In this document: positions 1 through 10,097 of the stretch, in pieces
How the letters are laid out: the number at the start of each line of letters is the position of its first letter
Position numbering within the stretch: position 1 is the first letter of the stretch
DNA from: PBB1 sp040400875
GTDB taxonomy: Bacteria; Pseudomonadota; Gammaproteobacteria; Burkholderiales; Burkholderiaceae_C
Assembly: GCA_040400875.1 (NCBI GenBank)
Contig: JBBAPK010000003.1
Span: forward strand, 1 to 64,000
DNA length: 64,000 nucleotides
Reading direction: 5' to 3'
Notes under the pieces: generated by a model
Database searches by the model: none
What the model saw: only the letters and a program-made list of their open reading frames with translations
Told to the model about the DNA's origin: nothing
Translations under genes and position numbers: made by a program

Positions 1-80
1 GTAATCCTGCGGGGGGTTTTGCTTTGGGGAGAAGAAATTGCAGGCTCGCGCAGGAATGGACGTCGGGCGCCCAATGAAAA

Positions 81-968
81 TCAGATGTCTAAACTTCGCA
101 ACAAACTGATCGTGGCGTTTGAGGATAAGTTGAGCAGCTTGGAAACGTCACTGACGTCGTCAGGTATCGCTGCGTTATCCCAGCCTAGTGCGGTGTGCCG
201 GGCAATCCTCACTCCAAGCGACACACACTGGCCGCTTGGATGTTGAGCTAGGCTATCTCCAGAGATTTGAATCAAAAACTCTGGCAGTCTCCAGTTCTCC
301 ATCAGCGCTTGTTGAAGCTCAGTCAGGCCTGTGTTCAAGAAATTCAATTGGGCTGTTTTCGATCTGAGTGTGCTGTCGAGCCGTTGAGCGGCTTCTATCT
401 TCAACGCCAGATCCGGGGCATGACACCAAAGCAGCAGCTCGGCAAAATCATGCAGCAGGGCGGCCTGATGAATGACGGCCGCATCGGGATCCAGGCGATG
501 AACCGCAAATGACAGCGCGAAATTTGCAGCCCTGCTGGCTCGCCGAAGTACCTTGTTGATTCCCTTGATGGCTTCGTCGCGGCCTTTCAAGAATTCTTCG
601 AGCGTTGGCTGTGGCTCAAAAGAACGAAAGAATGGCGAGATACCCAACATCACCAAACTTGAAGTCACAGTCTCGGGCTGTGTGACGGCTCTTGCTGATC
701 GGTTCTTCGCAGCGAACACGAGCACCTTCAAGGTCATCAGCGGATCGCCTCCGATCATTTCGCCGATCAGGTTGGCGTCCACGCTGTCTTCACAATTGCG
801 CATGACCTCCAGTGCTTCAGCGGTTTCCGCTTTCACAGGAATTTCTGCATCTCGAAGCAGCGCTACCCAAGCGCCCATACTAGAGGCCGGATGGCGCAGC
901 GCCAGACCGCAGCGCTCAGCTGGTTGACTCGTGATGCTTTCGGGGGATGCGGGTTGATCAACGTGCAT
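81..968 (-). CDS. HDOD domain signalling protein
   Basis: A 295-residue cytoplasmic protein dominated by an HDOD domain (about residues 45-270), a catalytically degenerate relative of HD phosphohydrolases used as a regulatory module. The H-D pair survives in HQAALLHDFAELLLW near residue 170, but the other metal ligands of true HD enzymes are not evident. There is no signal peptide, membrane segment or attached GGDEF/EAL/receiver domain, so it is a stand-alone HDOD protein. Base composition is lower in GC than the downstream housekeeping genes. No good ribosome binding site precedes the first ATG, so the start could be internal (for example the Met near residue 31). The target is unknown. Confidence 0.8.
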   Translation of the reverse strand: MHVDQPASPESITSQPAERCGLALRHPASSMGAWVALLRDAEIPVKAETAEALEVMRNCEDSVDANLIGEMIGGDPLMTLKVLVFAAKNRSARAVTQPETVTSSLVMLGISPFFRSFEPQPTLEEFLKGRDEAIKGINKVLRRASRAANFALSFAVHRLDPDAAVIHQAALLHDFAELLLWCHAPDLALKIEAAQRLDSTLRSKTAQLNFLNTGLTELQQALMENWRLPEFLIQISGDSLAQHPSGQCVSLGVRIARHTALGWDNAAIPDDVSDVSKLLNLSSNATISLLRSLDI

Positions 969-1088
969 GGAGGACGGAACTCTGAGCGGTAAGGCTATAT
1001 CGTCGATCCGAAATCTATCTTTAACAAGATAAACGCAAGATAAAACTGTGTAATAAAAAATCCCTGCGTAAAAACCCTGAAATGAAGC

Positions 1089-1135
1089 GCTGAACTGACC
1101 CGATCCTGCCGCACCCGCTTCGGGTTCAGCTCAGC
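1089..1135 (-). terminator. Stem-loop at the end of the amn-ABC operon
   Basis: An imperfect inverted repeat pairs 1089-1102 with 1121-1135 and overlaps the stop codon of the binding-protein gene. It is GC-rich, with an inner ACCCG/CGGGT helix. No clean U-tract follows on the minus strand, so termination is inferred only from its position at the operon end. Confidence 0.35.
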
Positions 1136-2189
1136 GCCCTGTCAGTTTTTGTTTCAGCTCGAGACCGACCATCTTGTTGACGAATCTGAAGTCCGCAACA
1201 CGGCTGAGGTCGACCTCTCCCGCCTTGTACAGACCAGCCTTGACCATTTGTCCGTAGAAGTCCTTTACTCTGGCCGGATTCATGGCGCCAATCCCGTCGG
1301 TCAGCGAATCACCTGAGTCAACGATTCCCTGTTGCTTCATGAGCGCCACCGAGAATTCCATCTCTGCGGCTGTCATTTCCGGGTTGTCGCGGCGCATGAG
1401 TTCATGGGCGGCTTTGCGATCGCCATACAGGTAATTCACCCAGCCAATGGCTGAGGCATCCACGAACCGCTGAACCAGATCAGGCTGCTTGGACACAGTT
1501 TCGGTGCGGGCCTCGATCACCGTCGAGTAGGTGCTGAACCCATGGTCAGCCAGCAGGTGAACGACAGGCTTGAAGCCGGCCTGGTTTTCGACGTATATCG
1601 GCTCTGCCACCGAATAGCCCTGCTGAATCGACTTCGGATTGGCGAGAAATGGCGCGAGGTTGTAGTTGTACGGCTTGAGGGATTCATCGCGAAACCCGTG
1701 GATCATCTTCAGCCACTGCCACCAACTGAACTGAGCATCCTTGGCAATGAAGGCCACCGGAGCATTCTTCAAGGCCTCGAAGCTTTCGTAGCCTTGGCCG
1801 GGATGAGCCAGAACGGCCTGAGGATCCTTTTGAAATATTCCTGAAACGACCACGGTGGGGACACCGTTCTTGACGTTGTCGAAGCTGCTCAACAGGTTTC
1901 CTGTCATCAGGAAATCAATACGACCCGCTGGCAGAAGCGCGCGATTATTGATCTGCGGGCCGCCTTGAATCAGCGTCACGTCCAAGCCATAGCGCTTGTA
2001 GGTACCGTCAGCAATGGCTTGATAAAAACCGCCATGTGCAGCCTGTGCCTTCCAGTTGGTGGCGAATCGCACCTTGTCCAGCGCATGCGCGGGCCCGGCC
2101 ACAGCGATCATCAGCAGCAGAAAAAAGCTGAACAGCGAGCGAAGTATGTGGAACATCGGCGAACTCCTTGCGTGGATGGGTTGGCTCAT
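1131..2189 (-). CDS. NMT1/THI5-family ABC transporter substrate-binding protein
   Basis: Periplasmic binding protein of 352 residues. A hydrophobic signal segment (LRSLFSFFLLLMIAVAGPAHA) is followed by mature sequence starting KVRFATNWKAQAAHGGFYQA, the typical opening of the NMT1/THI5 (SsuA-like) fold used for thiamine pyrimidine precursors, nitrate/sulfonate-type ligands and nucleobase-like compounds. The start overlaps the permease stop by ATGA, so the genes are translationally coupled. A second Met at residue 12 would give a more compact signal peptide. The ligand cannot be read from sequence, but the upstream AMP nucleosidase suggests a purine or pyrimidine-like heterocycle. Confidence 0.85.
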   Translation of the reverse strand: MSQPIHARSSPMFHILRSLFSFFLLLMIAVAGPAHALDKVRFATNWKAQAAHGGFYQAIADGTYKRYGLDVTLIQGGPQINNRALLPAGRIDFLMTGNLLSSFDNVKNGVPTVVVSGIFQKDPQAVLAHPGQGYESFEALKNAPVAFIAKDAQFSWWQWLKMIHGFRDESLKPYNYNLAPFLANPKSIQQGYSVAEPIYVENQAGFKPVVHLLADHGFSTYSTVIEARTETVSKQPDLVQRFVDASAIGWVNYLYGDRKAAHELMRRDNPEMTAAEMEFSVALMKQQGIVDSGDSLTDGIGAMNPARVKDFYGQMVKAGLYKAGEVDLSRVADFRFVNKMVGLELKQKLTGR

Positions 2190-3037
2190 GTGCTGGGCGT
2201 GGGCGTCGACAGATCGCGACGCTGTTCGCTGGCGTGCCAGCGCGATAGCAGACGGCGCGAGAGCGCGCTCGATGCGAAGTGAATCATCAGTCCGGTCAGC
2301 ACCAGAAGAAGCAGCGCTGCAAACATTTTGGGAGTCTCGGTGCGAAAGCTCGCCTCAAGGATGCGCGATGCCAATCCGCTTTCTCGACCCGCAGCGCCAG
2401 CAACCATTTCTGCAGTCACCGCGCCAATCAGGCTGAGCCCTCCCGAAACCTTCAAGCCAGCCACGAAATAAGGCAGCGCACTTGGCAGCAGCAGCAGCCT
2501 GAGGCGCTGCAGCCGAGTGGCTCGACAAAGCACAAAAAGATCCCGCAGCAAGGGATCGGCGGCGCGCAGTCCCACCACGGTGTTTGAAAGGATGGGGAAG
2601 AAAGCCACGATCCAGGCACACAACAAAAGCGCGGTGGTGGTGCTGTCGATGTAGATCAGCATCAATGGCGCGATGGCCACAACAGGCGTCACCTGCAACA
2701 CCACCGCCAGCGGCAACAGCACGGCTTCAAGGCGTGCTGACAGCGTGAATACCGCAGCAATCAACACCCCGCCTGCGATCGCCAGCAAAAGCGCGAACAC
2801 CGTGATCTTCAGCGTGAACCACCAACTCGCCGCCAGCGAAGAGAAATTGTCGAAAAGTGTCATCAGCACCAAGCTGGGTGCCGGCAGGGTGTAGTGCGGT
2901 ATTTCGGCCAGCCGCACCAGCGCTTCCCAAGCGAGCAGCCAGCCAACAAGCGCGAACACAGAACCCCAGGCCGCAAGGCCGGTACGCAACGAGCCGGCAG
3001 GCCGAGAGGCCTTCGCTGACCACTCCCGCCCCATCAC
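2186..3037 (-). CDS. ABC transporter permease (SsuC/TauC/ThiX-like)
   Basis: Inner-membrane permease of 283 residues with about six hydrophobic segments and the cytoplasmic EAA-type loop (LPYFVAGLKVSGGLSLIGAV near residues 195-215) that docks the ATPase. It belongs to the binding-protein-dependent transport permease family. It overlaps the ATPase gene by 4 nt upstream and the binding-protein gene by 4 nt downstream, so the three encode one importer. The Arg/Ser-rich C-terminal tail has no recognised function. Confidence 0.88.
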   Translation of the reverse strand: MMGREWSAKASRPAGSLRTGLAAWGSVFALVGWLLAWEALVRLAEIPHYTLPAPSLVLMTLFDNFSSLAASWWFTLKITVFALLLAIAGGVLIAAVFTLSARLEAVLLPLAVVLQVTPVVAIAPLMLIYIDSTTTALLLCAWIVAFFPILSNTVVGLRAADPLLRDLFVLCRATRLQRLRLLLLPSALPYFVAGLKVSGGLSLIGAVTAEMVAGAAGRESGLASRILEASFRTETPKMFAALLLLVLTGLMIHFASSALSRRLLSRWHASEQRRDLSTPTPST

Positions 3038-3852
3038 ACCGATTCCCCCAGGGCCATTGCGTGGGTCGCCTCAAGCGCGAGAGAAACCTCCCGGCAAGCC
3101 TGCGCGTAGCGCAGCGACGAACGAAATTCCGCCGTCCGAGGAAAGGGTTCGTCGATCAGCACTTCAGCCGCAATGCGCCCGGGCCTCGCGCTCATGACCA
3201 GCACACGCTGACTGAGAAACACCGCCTCGAACACGCTATGGGTGACAAACAAGACCGCGAGCCCCGCCGACTGCCACCATGCCAGCAAATCGCCATTCAG
3301 ACGCTGTCGTGTGATCTCGTCGAGCGCGGCAAACGGCTCGTCCATCAGCAGCACCTTGGGCTGCGTGACGAGCGCGCGTGCGATGGACGCTCGCATGCGC
3401 ATGCCACCAGACAGTTCCTGCGGAAACGCTGATTCAAAGTCAGACAACCCGACCGACGCCAGCGCACGCTTGACGCTCTGCGCAGCAGCCGTTTTGGACA
3501 AGCCTGCCAGGCGCAATGGCAGCCAGACGTTGTCGAACACGCTGGCCCAAGGCATCAACGCCGCATCCTGAAACACGAAAGCGGTGCCCGAAGAAGCCGA
3601 GTCGCCCATCAGCGCGGGTGCCCGGATGCTGCCTTCGTTCGGGGTGTCGAGTCCGGCCACCATCCTCAGCACGGTGCTCTTGCCGCAGCCCGACGGGCCC
3701 AGCAGCGACACGAACTCGTGCTCGCCTATCTCGAGCGAAACATCCTGCAGTGCGAGCGTGCCCTGGCCGTAGCGTTTGACGACGCCGCGCAGCTCAATGG
3801 CTGTCGCTTCGCAGGCAGACGGCTCAGCCGGGGTGGTCAGGCCCGGGGTCAC
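3034..3852 (-). CDS. ABC transporter ATP-binding protein (SsuB/TauB-like)
   Basis: ATPase subunit of 272 residues. Walker A is LLGPSGCGKST (about residue 52), the signature is LSGGMRMRASIARAL, Walker B is VLLMDEP, followed by the D-loop and a switch His in FVTHS. The protein is close to the nitrate/sulfonate/taurine ATPase subfamily that normally partners NMT1-type binding proteins. Its start overlaps the amn stop codon and its end overlaps the permease start, giving a four-gene unit with 4-nt overlaps throughout. It energises import by the downstream permease. Confidence 0.9.
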   Translation of the reverse strand: MTPGLTTPAEPSACEATAIELRGVVKRYGQGTLALQDVSLEIGEHEFVSLLGPSGCGKSTVLRMVAGLDTPNEGSIRAPALMGDSASSGTAFVFQDAALMPWASVFDNVWLPLRLAGLSKTAAAQSVKRALASVGLSDFESAFPQELSGGMRMRASIARALVTQPKVLLMDEPFAALDEITRQRLNGDLLAWWQSAGLAVLFVTHSVFEAVFLSQRVLVMSARPGRIAAEVLIDEPFPRTAEFRSSLRYAQACREVSLALEATHAMALGESV

Positions 3853-5342
3853 TGAAAGGCGACCTCGGCAAAGCCCCGCAGCTTGCGGCTGTGCAACTGC
3901 TCGAAGTCGCGTTCCCGCAGCATTTCCAGGGCACGGATTCCGATGCGCAAATGCTGTCCCACGCGTTCGCGATAGAAGTGGTCGGCCATGCCAGGGAGTT
4001 TGATCTCGCCGTGAAGCGGCTTATCGCTCACGCAAAGCAGCGTGCCGTACGGAACCCTGAATCGAAAACCGTTGGCCGCGATGGTGGCGCTTTCCATGTC
4101 GACTGCGACAGCTCGACTTTGGCTGAAGCGCCGCTCAGGCGTGCTTTCGGTGTGGCCCGAGTGCAGCAGTTCCCAGTTGCGGTTGTCGGTAGTCGCCACG
4201 GTACCCGTACGCATGATGCCCTTGAGCCCGAAGCCGTCGAGCTGGGTCACCTCGGCCACTGCCGTCTCGAGGGCCACTTGCACCTCGGCCAAGGGCGGGA
4301 TGGGCACCCACAGCGGCAGGTCCTCATCGAGCACATGGTCTTCGCGCACATAGCCATGCGCCAGCACGTAATCGCCAAGCCGCTGGGTCTTGCGCAGCCC
4401 GGCGCAGTGGCCAAGCATCACCCACACGTGCGGCCGCAGCACAGCAATGTGGTCGGTGATGGTCTTGGCGTTGGCTGGTCCCACACCTATATTGACGATG
4501 GTGATGCCCGATCGATCACCGCGCTTGAGGTGATAAGCCGGCATTTGCGGCAATCTGGGCGGCGGTGCGCCCGCCACGTCGTCGCGCGGTGGCGTGAGGT
4601 CGCACCGGCGCGTGATCACGTCGCCGGGTTCGACGAATTCGCAATAACTGCTGGCCGGGTCGGCCATCTCGGCATGGCCCAGGTTCATGAACTCATCGAT
4701 GTAGAACTGGTAGTTGGTGAACAGCACAAAGTTCTGGAAGTGATTTGCCACGGTGCCCGTGTAATGGCGCAGCCGGTGCAGCGAGTAGTCCACCCGTGGC
4801 GCGGTGAACAGCGACAGCGGCAGCGCCTCGCCCCGCGCGCGCTTGTCGGTGCCGTTGGCGATGCCGTCATCCATGGCGGCCAGATCGGGAAGGTCGAACC
4901 GCTCGCGCATCAACTGCCGACGCGCTGTACCGAGCGAGCCTTCGAGGTGGTCGCGCGCGCCCAGTGCGAAGTGCGCCGGTATCGGCTGCGAGCTGGTGCC
5001 GACCTCGATCGACACTTGGTGGTTGCGCAGCAGCAAGTCAAACTGCAATCGGTAGTAGTCACCGAACAGGTCCGGCCGGGTCAGCGTGGTTTCGTAGCTG
5101 CCAGGGTCCGCGATGAAGCCATAACTCAGCCGCGAGTCAGCAAGCTCACCCGAAACGACGTGAATGCGAGCCACCGGATAGAACGCCCGCACGCGGACTG
5201 GAAAATCCTCTCCGCTGACAAAACGCTGCAGCGCATCACGCAAATGCCGCACGCCGCTGTCATAGATGAGGCGCACCTGTTGCAGCACGGCGTCGGCGTC
5301 CGCGAGGCTGATGGGGGCGATGTAGGGCGGAACGATCAGCAT
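3849..5342 (-). CDS. amn: AMP nucleosidase
   Basis: Hydrolyses AMP to adenine and ribose 5-phosphate (EC 3.2.2.4). At 497 residues it is close to the E. coli enzyme (484). The N-terminal AMP-nucleosidase domain occupies about residues 1-190. The C-terminal half is a nucleoside-phosphorylase fold with IVNIGVGPANAKT (glycine-rich phosphate/ribose site) and VDMESATIAANG (the Met-Glu that contacts the ribose). It is the first gene of an operon whose other three members form an NMT1-type ABC importer, an unusual context for amn, suggesting that adenine release is coupled to uptake of a related heterocycle. Confidence 0.93.
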   Translation of the reverse strand: MLIVPPYIAPISLADADAVLQQVRLIYDSGVRHLRDALQRFVSGEDFPVRVRAFYPVARIHVVSGELADSRLSYGFIADPGSYETTLTRPDLFGDYYRLQFDLLLRNHQVSIEVGTSSQPIPAHFALGARDHLEGSLGTARRQLMRERFDLPDLAAMDDGIANGTDKRARGEALPLSLFTAPRVDYSLHRLRHYTGTVANHFQNFVLFTNYQFYIDEFMNLGHAEMADPASSYCEFVEPGDVITRRCDLTPPRDDVAGAPPPRLPQMPAYHLKRGDRSGITIVNIGVGPANAKTITDHIAVLRPHVWVMLGHCAGLRKTQRLGDYVLAHGYVREDHVLDEDLPLWVPIPPLAEVQVALETAVAEVTQLDGFGLKGIMRTGTVATTDNRNWELLHSGHTESTPERRFSQSRAVAVDMESATIAANGFRFRVPYGTLLCVSDKPLHGEIKLPGMADHFYRERVGQHLRIGIRALEMLRERDFEQLHSRKLRGFAEVAFQ

Positions 5343-5437
5343 GAGACTCCTTCAGTCGCAAGGCTCATTTTGTGCCCGCGAGGCCTGCAACCCCGGCGGC
5401 CGGTTTGCGCGGCAGGGCGCCACAGCCCCGAGCGGCC

Positions 5438-6274
5438 TCAAGCGGTCAGGCGCCGGCAGATCTCGAACACCGCAGCCGACTGGTTCATTGTGTAGAAGTG
5501 CAAGCCTGGCACGCCGGCCGTGCGCAGCTGGTCGCACAGATCGGTCACCACATCCAGGCCAAAGGCGCGAATCGATTCGGTGTCGTCGCCAAAGCCTTGC
5601 AGGCGCAGCTTCATCCAGCGCGGGATCTCGGTGCCACAGCTGTCGGCAAATCGCATGATTCCGCTGGCGTTGGTGATCGGCATGATGCCCGGCACCACCG
5701 GAATGTCAGCGCCCAGCGCATACGCGTCGTCCACGAAGCGGAAGTACGCATCCGAGTTGAAGAACATCTGCGTGATCGCGCCATTGGCCCCGGCCTTCAC
5801 CTTGGCCACATAGGCCTGCAGATCGGCTTGCGGCGACCTCGCCTGTGGGTGCATTTCGGGATAGGCCGCGACTTCAATGTGGAAGTGATCGCCGGTTTCC
5901 TGTCGGATGAAGGCCACGAGCTCGCTGGCAAAGCGGAACTCGCCGAACTGCCCGTAGCCGCTGGGCAGATCACCGCGCAAGGCCACGATGCGGCGCAGTC
6001 CGGCGTCCTTGAACTCTTGCAACTGCTCGCGCACCCGCGCCGTGCTCGCGCCGATGCACGAGAAGTGCGGCGCCGCGTCGGCACCTTCGCCAAGGATCTC
6101 GCGCACCGTTGACAGCGTGCCGTCTTGCGTGCTGCCGCCCGCGCCATAGGTCACCGAGCAATAGCCGGGCTTCAATGCGTATAACTGCTGGCGCACCGCG
6201 TGCAGCTTGAGCACGCCCTCGGGGGTCTTGGGCGGAAAGAATTCGAGGCTCAGCGGCGGGAGTTTCTGACTCAT
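5438..6274 (-). CDS. metF: 5,10-methylenetetrahydrofolate reductase
   Basis: FAD-dependent TIM-barrel enzyme that reduces methylene-THF to methyl-THF for methionine synthesis. The chosen ATG gives 278 residues beginning MSQKLPPLSLEFFPPKT, which matches the family N-terminus including the FFPPK loop; the longer reading frame would add 43 unrelated residues overlapping tlyA. Conserved CIGAS and DLP-type segments are present. The start overlaps the tlyA stop (ATGA), so it is co-transcribed with ahcY and tlyA and should fall under the same SAH riboswitch. Confidence 0.95.
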   Translation of the reverse strand: MSQKLPPLSLEFFPPKTPEGVLKLHAVRQQLYALKPGYCSVTYGAGGSTQDGTLSTVREILGEGADAAPHFSCIGASTARVREQLQEFKDAGLRRIVALRGDLPSGYGQFGEFRFASELVAFIRQETGDHFHIEVAAYPEMHPQARSPQADLQAYVAKVKAGANGAITQMFFNSDAYFRFVDDAYALGADIPVVPGIMPITNASGIMRFADSCGTEIPRWMKLRLQGFGDDTESIRAFGLDVVTDLCDQLRTAGVPGLHFYTMNQSAAVFEICRRLTA

Positions 6275-7059
6275 GGTGTGTCGGTCGATTTCGTGGGTTG
6301 GGCCCACACAAAGAATTCGGTGTTGCCCTTGGTGGCGCCGTGGCCGCCTCCGGTGATCGGGCTGGCGAAGTAATCGCGCACCTTGAGTTGCTGTGCGCCG
6401 CACGCCTGACGGATGCGGGTTTCCACATCGGCGAAGCTGCGTGCGTCCTTGACGATGCCGCCTTTGCCGATGTGCTCGGGCTGCAGTTCAAACTGCGGCT
6501 TGACCAGCATCAGCAAGTCGCCGCTCGCCGCCAGATAGCGCACCAGCGTCGGCAGCACCAGCGTGAGCGAAATGAACGACAAATCGCCCACCACGATGTC
6601 GAATGAGCACTCGGCATGCTCCTTGGCGAATGCCGTGCCGCTAACATCGCGGGCGTTCACGCCTTCATGGCATTGCACCCTGGGGTCGGCTGCGAGCCGA
6701 GGATGCAACTGAGCGTGGCCGACGTCGACGCCCACCACCTGCGATGCGCCATGCTGCAGCAACAAGTCGGTGAAGCCGCCGGTGCTCTGCCCCACATCAA
6801 GGCAGCGACGACCTTCAACGCTCACGCTGCAGCGGCCCAGCGCACCCTCGAGCTTCAGCCCGCCGCGCGACACGAAGCGCAGCTCGGCGTCGTCGGTCAC
6901 CTCGATCGAGCAGGCTTCGGGCAGGTCCTCACCGGCCTTGCGAGGCACCGCCCAGCCGCGCGGGCCCAGCCAGCGCACGGCCCCGCCGTCGATCAGCCGC
7001 TGGGCGGCTGATCGAGTTGGGGCGTGGCCTCGGGCCACCAGCAGTTGATCGGCGCGCAC
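6271..7059 (-). CDS. tlyA: TlyA-family rRNA 2'-O-methyltransferase
   Basis: A 262-residue protein with an N-terminal S4 RNA-binding domain (MRADQLLVARGHAPTRSAAQ) and a C-terminal FtsJ-like Rossmann methyltransferase (CLDVGQSTGGFTDLLLQHGA as the SAM-binding loop; catalytic-type Lys, Asp and Lys in RGGLKLEG, VVGDLSF and LVKPQFE). Relatives methylate cytidine 2'-OH in 16S/23S rRNA; some are annotated as hemolysins. It sits between ahcY (22 nt away) and metF (4-nt overlap), so a SAM-consuming methyltransferase lies inside the SAH-recycling operon. The exact target nucleotide is not evident. Confidence 0.9.
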   Translation of the reverse strand: MRADQLLVARGHAPTRSAAQRLIDGGAVRWLGPRGWAVPRKAGEDLPEACSIEVTDDAELRFVSRGGLKLEGALGRCSVSVEGRRCLDVGQSTGGFTDLLLQHGASQVVGVDVGHAQLHPRLAADPRVQCHEGVNARDVSGTAFAKEHAECSFDIVVGDLSFISLTLVLPTLVRYLAASGDLLMLVKPQFELQPEHIGKGGIVKDARSFADVETRIRQACGAQQLKVRDYFASPITGGGHGATKGNTEFFVWAQPTKSTDTP

Positions 7060-7081
7060 GATGGGTCGCTTCGTGCGCCGA

Positions 7082-8521
<1,440 letters not shown>

Positions 8522-8535
8522 TTGGGGCTCCAGTT

Positions 8536-8613
8536 AAAAAGGAACCCGCACAAGCGACGTGGGACGAAGTCTTGAATGACCACTCACCCACGGGGAAACA
8601 TCGTGCGGGTGAG
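8536..8613 (-). terminator. Putative expression platform of the SAH riboswitch
   Basis: Two alternative helices reuse the 3' edge of the aptamer. On the minus strand CTCACCC (8613-8607) can pair with GGGTGAG (8589-8583), and CCCGCAC (8609-8603) can pair with GTGCGGG (8551-8545). The second helix is followed by TTCCTTTTT (8544-8536), which looks like an intrinsic terminator tail just before the ahcY ribosome binding site. Both helices would compete with the aptamer. The mechanism is inferred from base pairing only. Confidence 0.5.
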
Positions 8614-8676
8614 CGCAGTTGCAATGTCGAACTTCGAGCCTGGGACACTGACGTGCCTTGCAACGCTCCTCGAAGC
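8603..8676 (-). promoter_or_regulatory. SAH riboswitch aptamer upstream of ahcY
   Basis: Read on the minus strand, the leader contains the SAH-aptamer hallmarks in order: CGAGGAGCGTTGCAA (8672-8658), CCAGGCTCG (8643-8635) and TTGCAACTGCGCTCACC (8624-8608). CGAG pairs with CTCG to close the first helix and GAGCG can pair with CGCTC in the pseudoknot. This matches the SAH riboswitch class known upstream of ahcY in proteobacteria, an ON switch that responds to SAH and excludes SAM. It lies in the divergent ahcY/purT spacer. Confidence 0.9.
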
Positions 8677-8758
8677 AAAACAGATTCTAAGCGCAGGCTT
8701 TTCGTTGCCTGCGAGCGGCATGACAATTCGAGTGTGTTCCAGCCTCACCCCTGACGCC

Positions 8759-10000
8759 ATGAAATCGATCGGAACGCCGCTCAGCGCCCACGCCACCCGA
8801 GTCATGCTGCTGGGCAGCGGTGAGCTGGGCAAGGAAGTGCTCATTGCATTGCAGCGCCTGGGCGTAGAGACTATCGCGGTTGATCGCTACGACAACGCCC
8901 CCGGTCAGCAAGTGGCCCATCACGCGCACACCATCACCATGAGCGACCCGGCGGCCTTGCGCGCGCTGATTGAAGCCGAGCGACCTGATCTGGTGGTGCC
9001 CGAGATCGAGGCCATCGCCACCCCGGTGCTTGAAACACTCGAAGCCGAAGGCGTGGTGCGGGTGATCCCCACCGCGCGCGCTGCGCGCCTGACGATGGAC
9101 CGCGAGGGCATCCGCCGACTGGCTGCCGAGACGCTAGCCCTGCCCACCAGCCCGTATCGCTTTTGCGATTCGCTGGCCGAGTTGCGCGCCGCCATCGATG
9201 GCGCGCACGGGACGCCGGGCATCGGCTACCCCTGCATCGTCAAGCCGGTGATGAGCAGTTCGGGCAAGGGCCAAAGCAAGATCGACACACCCGCCAACGT
9301 GCAAGCGGCCTGGGATTACGCGATGGCCGGCGGGCGTGTCGGGCCGGGCCGCGTGATCGTCGAGGGCTTCATCGACTTCGACTACGAGATCACCCTGCTC
9401 ACCGTACGAGCCATGGGTGCGAACGGCGAAGTCGAGACGCATTTTTGCGATCCCATCGGCCATGTGCAGGTCAGCGGTGATTACGTCGAGAGCTGGCAGC
9501 CGCACGCCATGCACCCGGCGGCGCTGGCGCGATCGCGCGAGATCGCCCGTGCCGTCACCGACGATCTGGGGCGTGGCCTGCTAGGGCATCCCGCCGGCCT
9601 GGGGCTGTTTGGCGTCGAGCTGTTCGTCAAGGGCGAACAGGTGTGGTTCTCGGAGGTCAGTCCGCGCCCGCACGACACCGGCATGGTGACCATGGCGACC
9701 CAGTGGCAAAACGAATTCGAGCTGCACGCCCGCGCCATCCTCGGTCTGCCTATCGACACCACGCTGAAGACACCGGGCGCCAGCGCGGTGATCTATGGCG
9801 GCGTGGAAGCTGCGGGCATCGTGTTTGACGGTGTGGCCGATGCGCTGCGTGTGCCCAACAGCGAGATACGGCTGTTCGGCAAGCCCGAGAGCTTCATCAA
9901 GCGCCGCATGGGCGTGGCGCTGGTGCGCGATGCCGATGTGGATGTGGCCCGCGCGCAAGCCAAGCTGGCGGCATCCCGGGTGAAACCGCGCGTGGCCTGA
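8759..10000 (+). CDS. purT: Formate-dependent phosphoribosylglycinamide formyltransferase
   Basis: ATP-grasp enzyme of purine synthesis that formylates GAR with formate and ATP. The selected ATG gives 413 residues starting MKSIGTPLSAHATRVMLLGS, aligning with known PurT N-termini; upstream in-frame sequence runs through the ahcY leader and is not family-like. Characteristic blocks include LLGSGELGKEV, VPEIEAIAT, KPVMSSSGKGQS (ATP-grasp glycine-rich loop) and SPRPHDTG. It is divergent from ahcY and convergent with metK, and it links formate use to purine synthesis. Confidence 0.95.
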   Translation: MKSIGTPLSAHATRVMLLGSGELGKEVLIALQRLGVETIAVDRYDNAPGQQVAHHAHTITMSDPAALRALIEAERPDLVVPEIEAIATPVLETLEAEGVVRVIPTARAARLTMDREGIRRLAAETLALPTSPYRFCDSLAELRAAIDGAHGTPGIGYPCIVKPVMSSSGKGQSKIDTPANVQAAWDYAMAGGRVGPGRVIVEGFIDFDYEITLLTVRAMGANGEVETHFCDPIGHVQVSGDYVESWQPHAMHPAALARSREIARAVTDDLGRGLLGHPAGLGLFGVELFVKGEQVWFSEVSPRPHDTGMVTMATQWQNEFELHARAILGLPIDTTLKTPGASAVIYGGVEAAGIVFDGVADALRVPNSEIRLFGKPESFIKRRMGVALVRDADVDVARAQAKLAASRVKPRVA

Positions 10001-10003
10001 AAG

Positions 10004-10031
10004 CACAAGGGCGGCTTGCGCCGCCCTTGTG
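10004..10031. terminator. Perfect 12-bp hairpin between convergent purT and metK
   Basis: CACAAGGGCGGC (10004-10015) pairs perfectly with GCCGCCCTTGTG (10020-10031) across a 4-nt TTGC loop, starting 4 nt after the purT stop. It can form from either strand, and its position between converging genes suggests a bidirectional terminator, although no long U-tract follows on either strand. Confidence 0.6.
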
Positions 10032-10097
10032 GGTCACTCGGTGGGCCGCCTTGTGGCGGCGCCAGCAGTCACTCGATCACGCTGCCAGACCCTGACG

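Noticed and set aside
1..80. Short plus-strand frame at the window edge
   Set aside because: It overlaps the HDOD gene in antisense, has no family similarity, and only 80 bp of non-coding sequence are visible.
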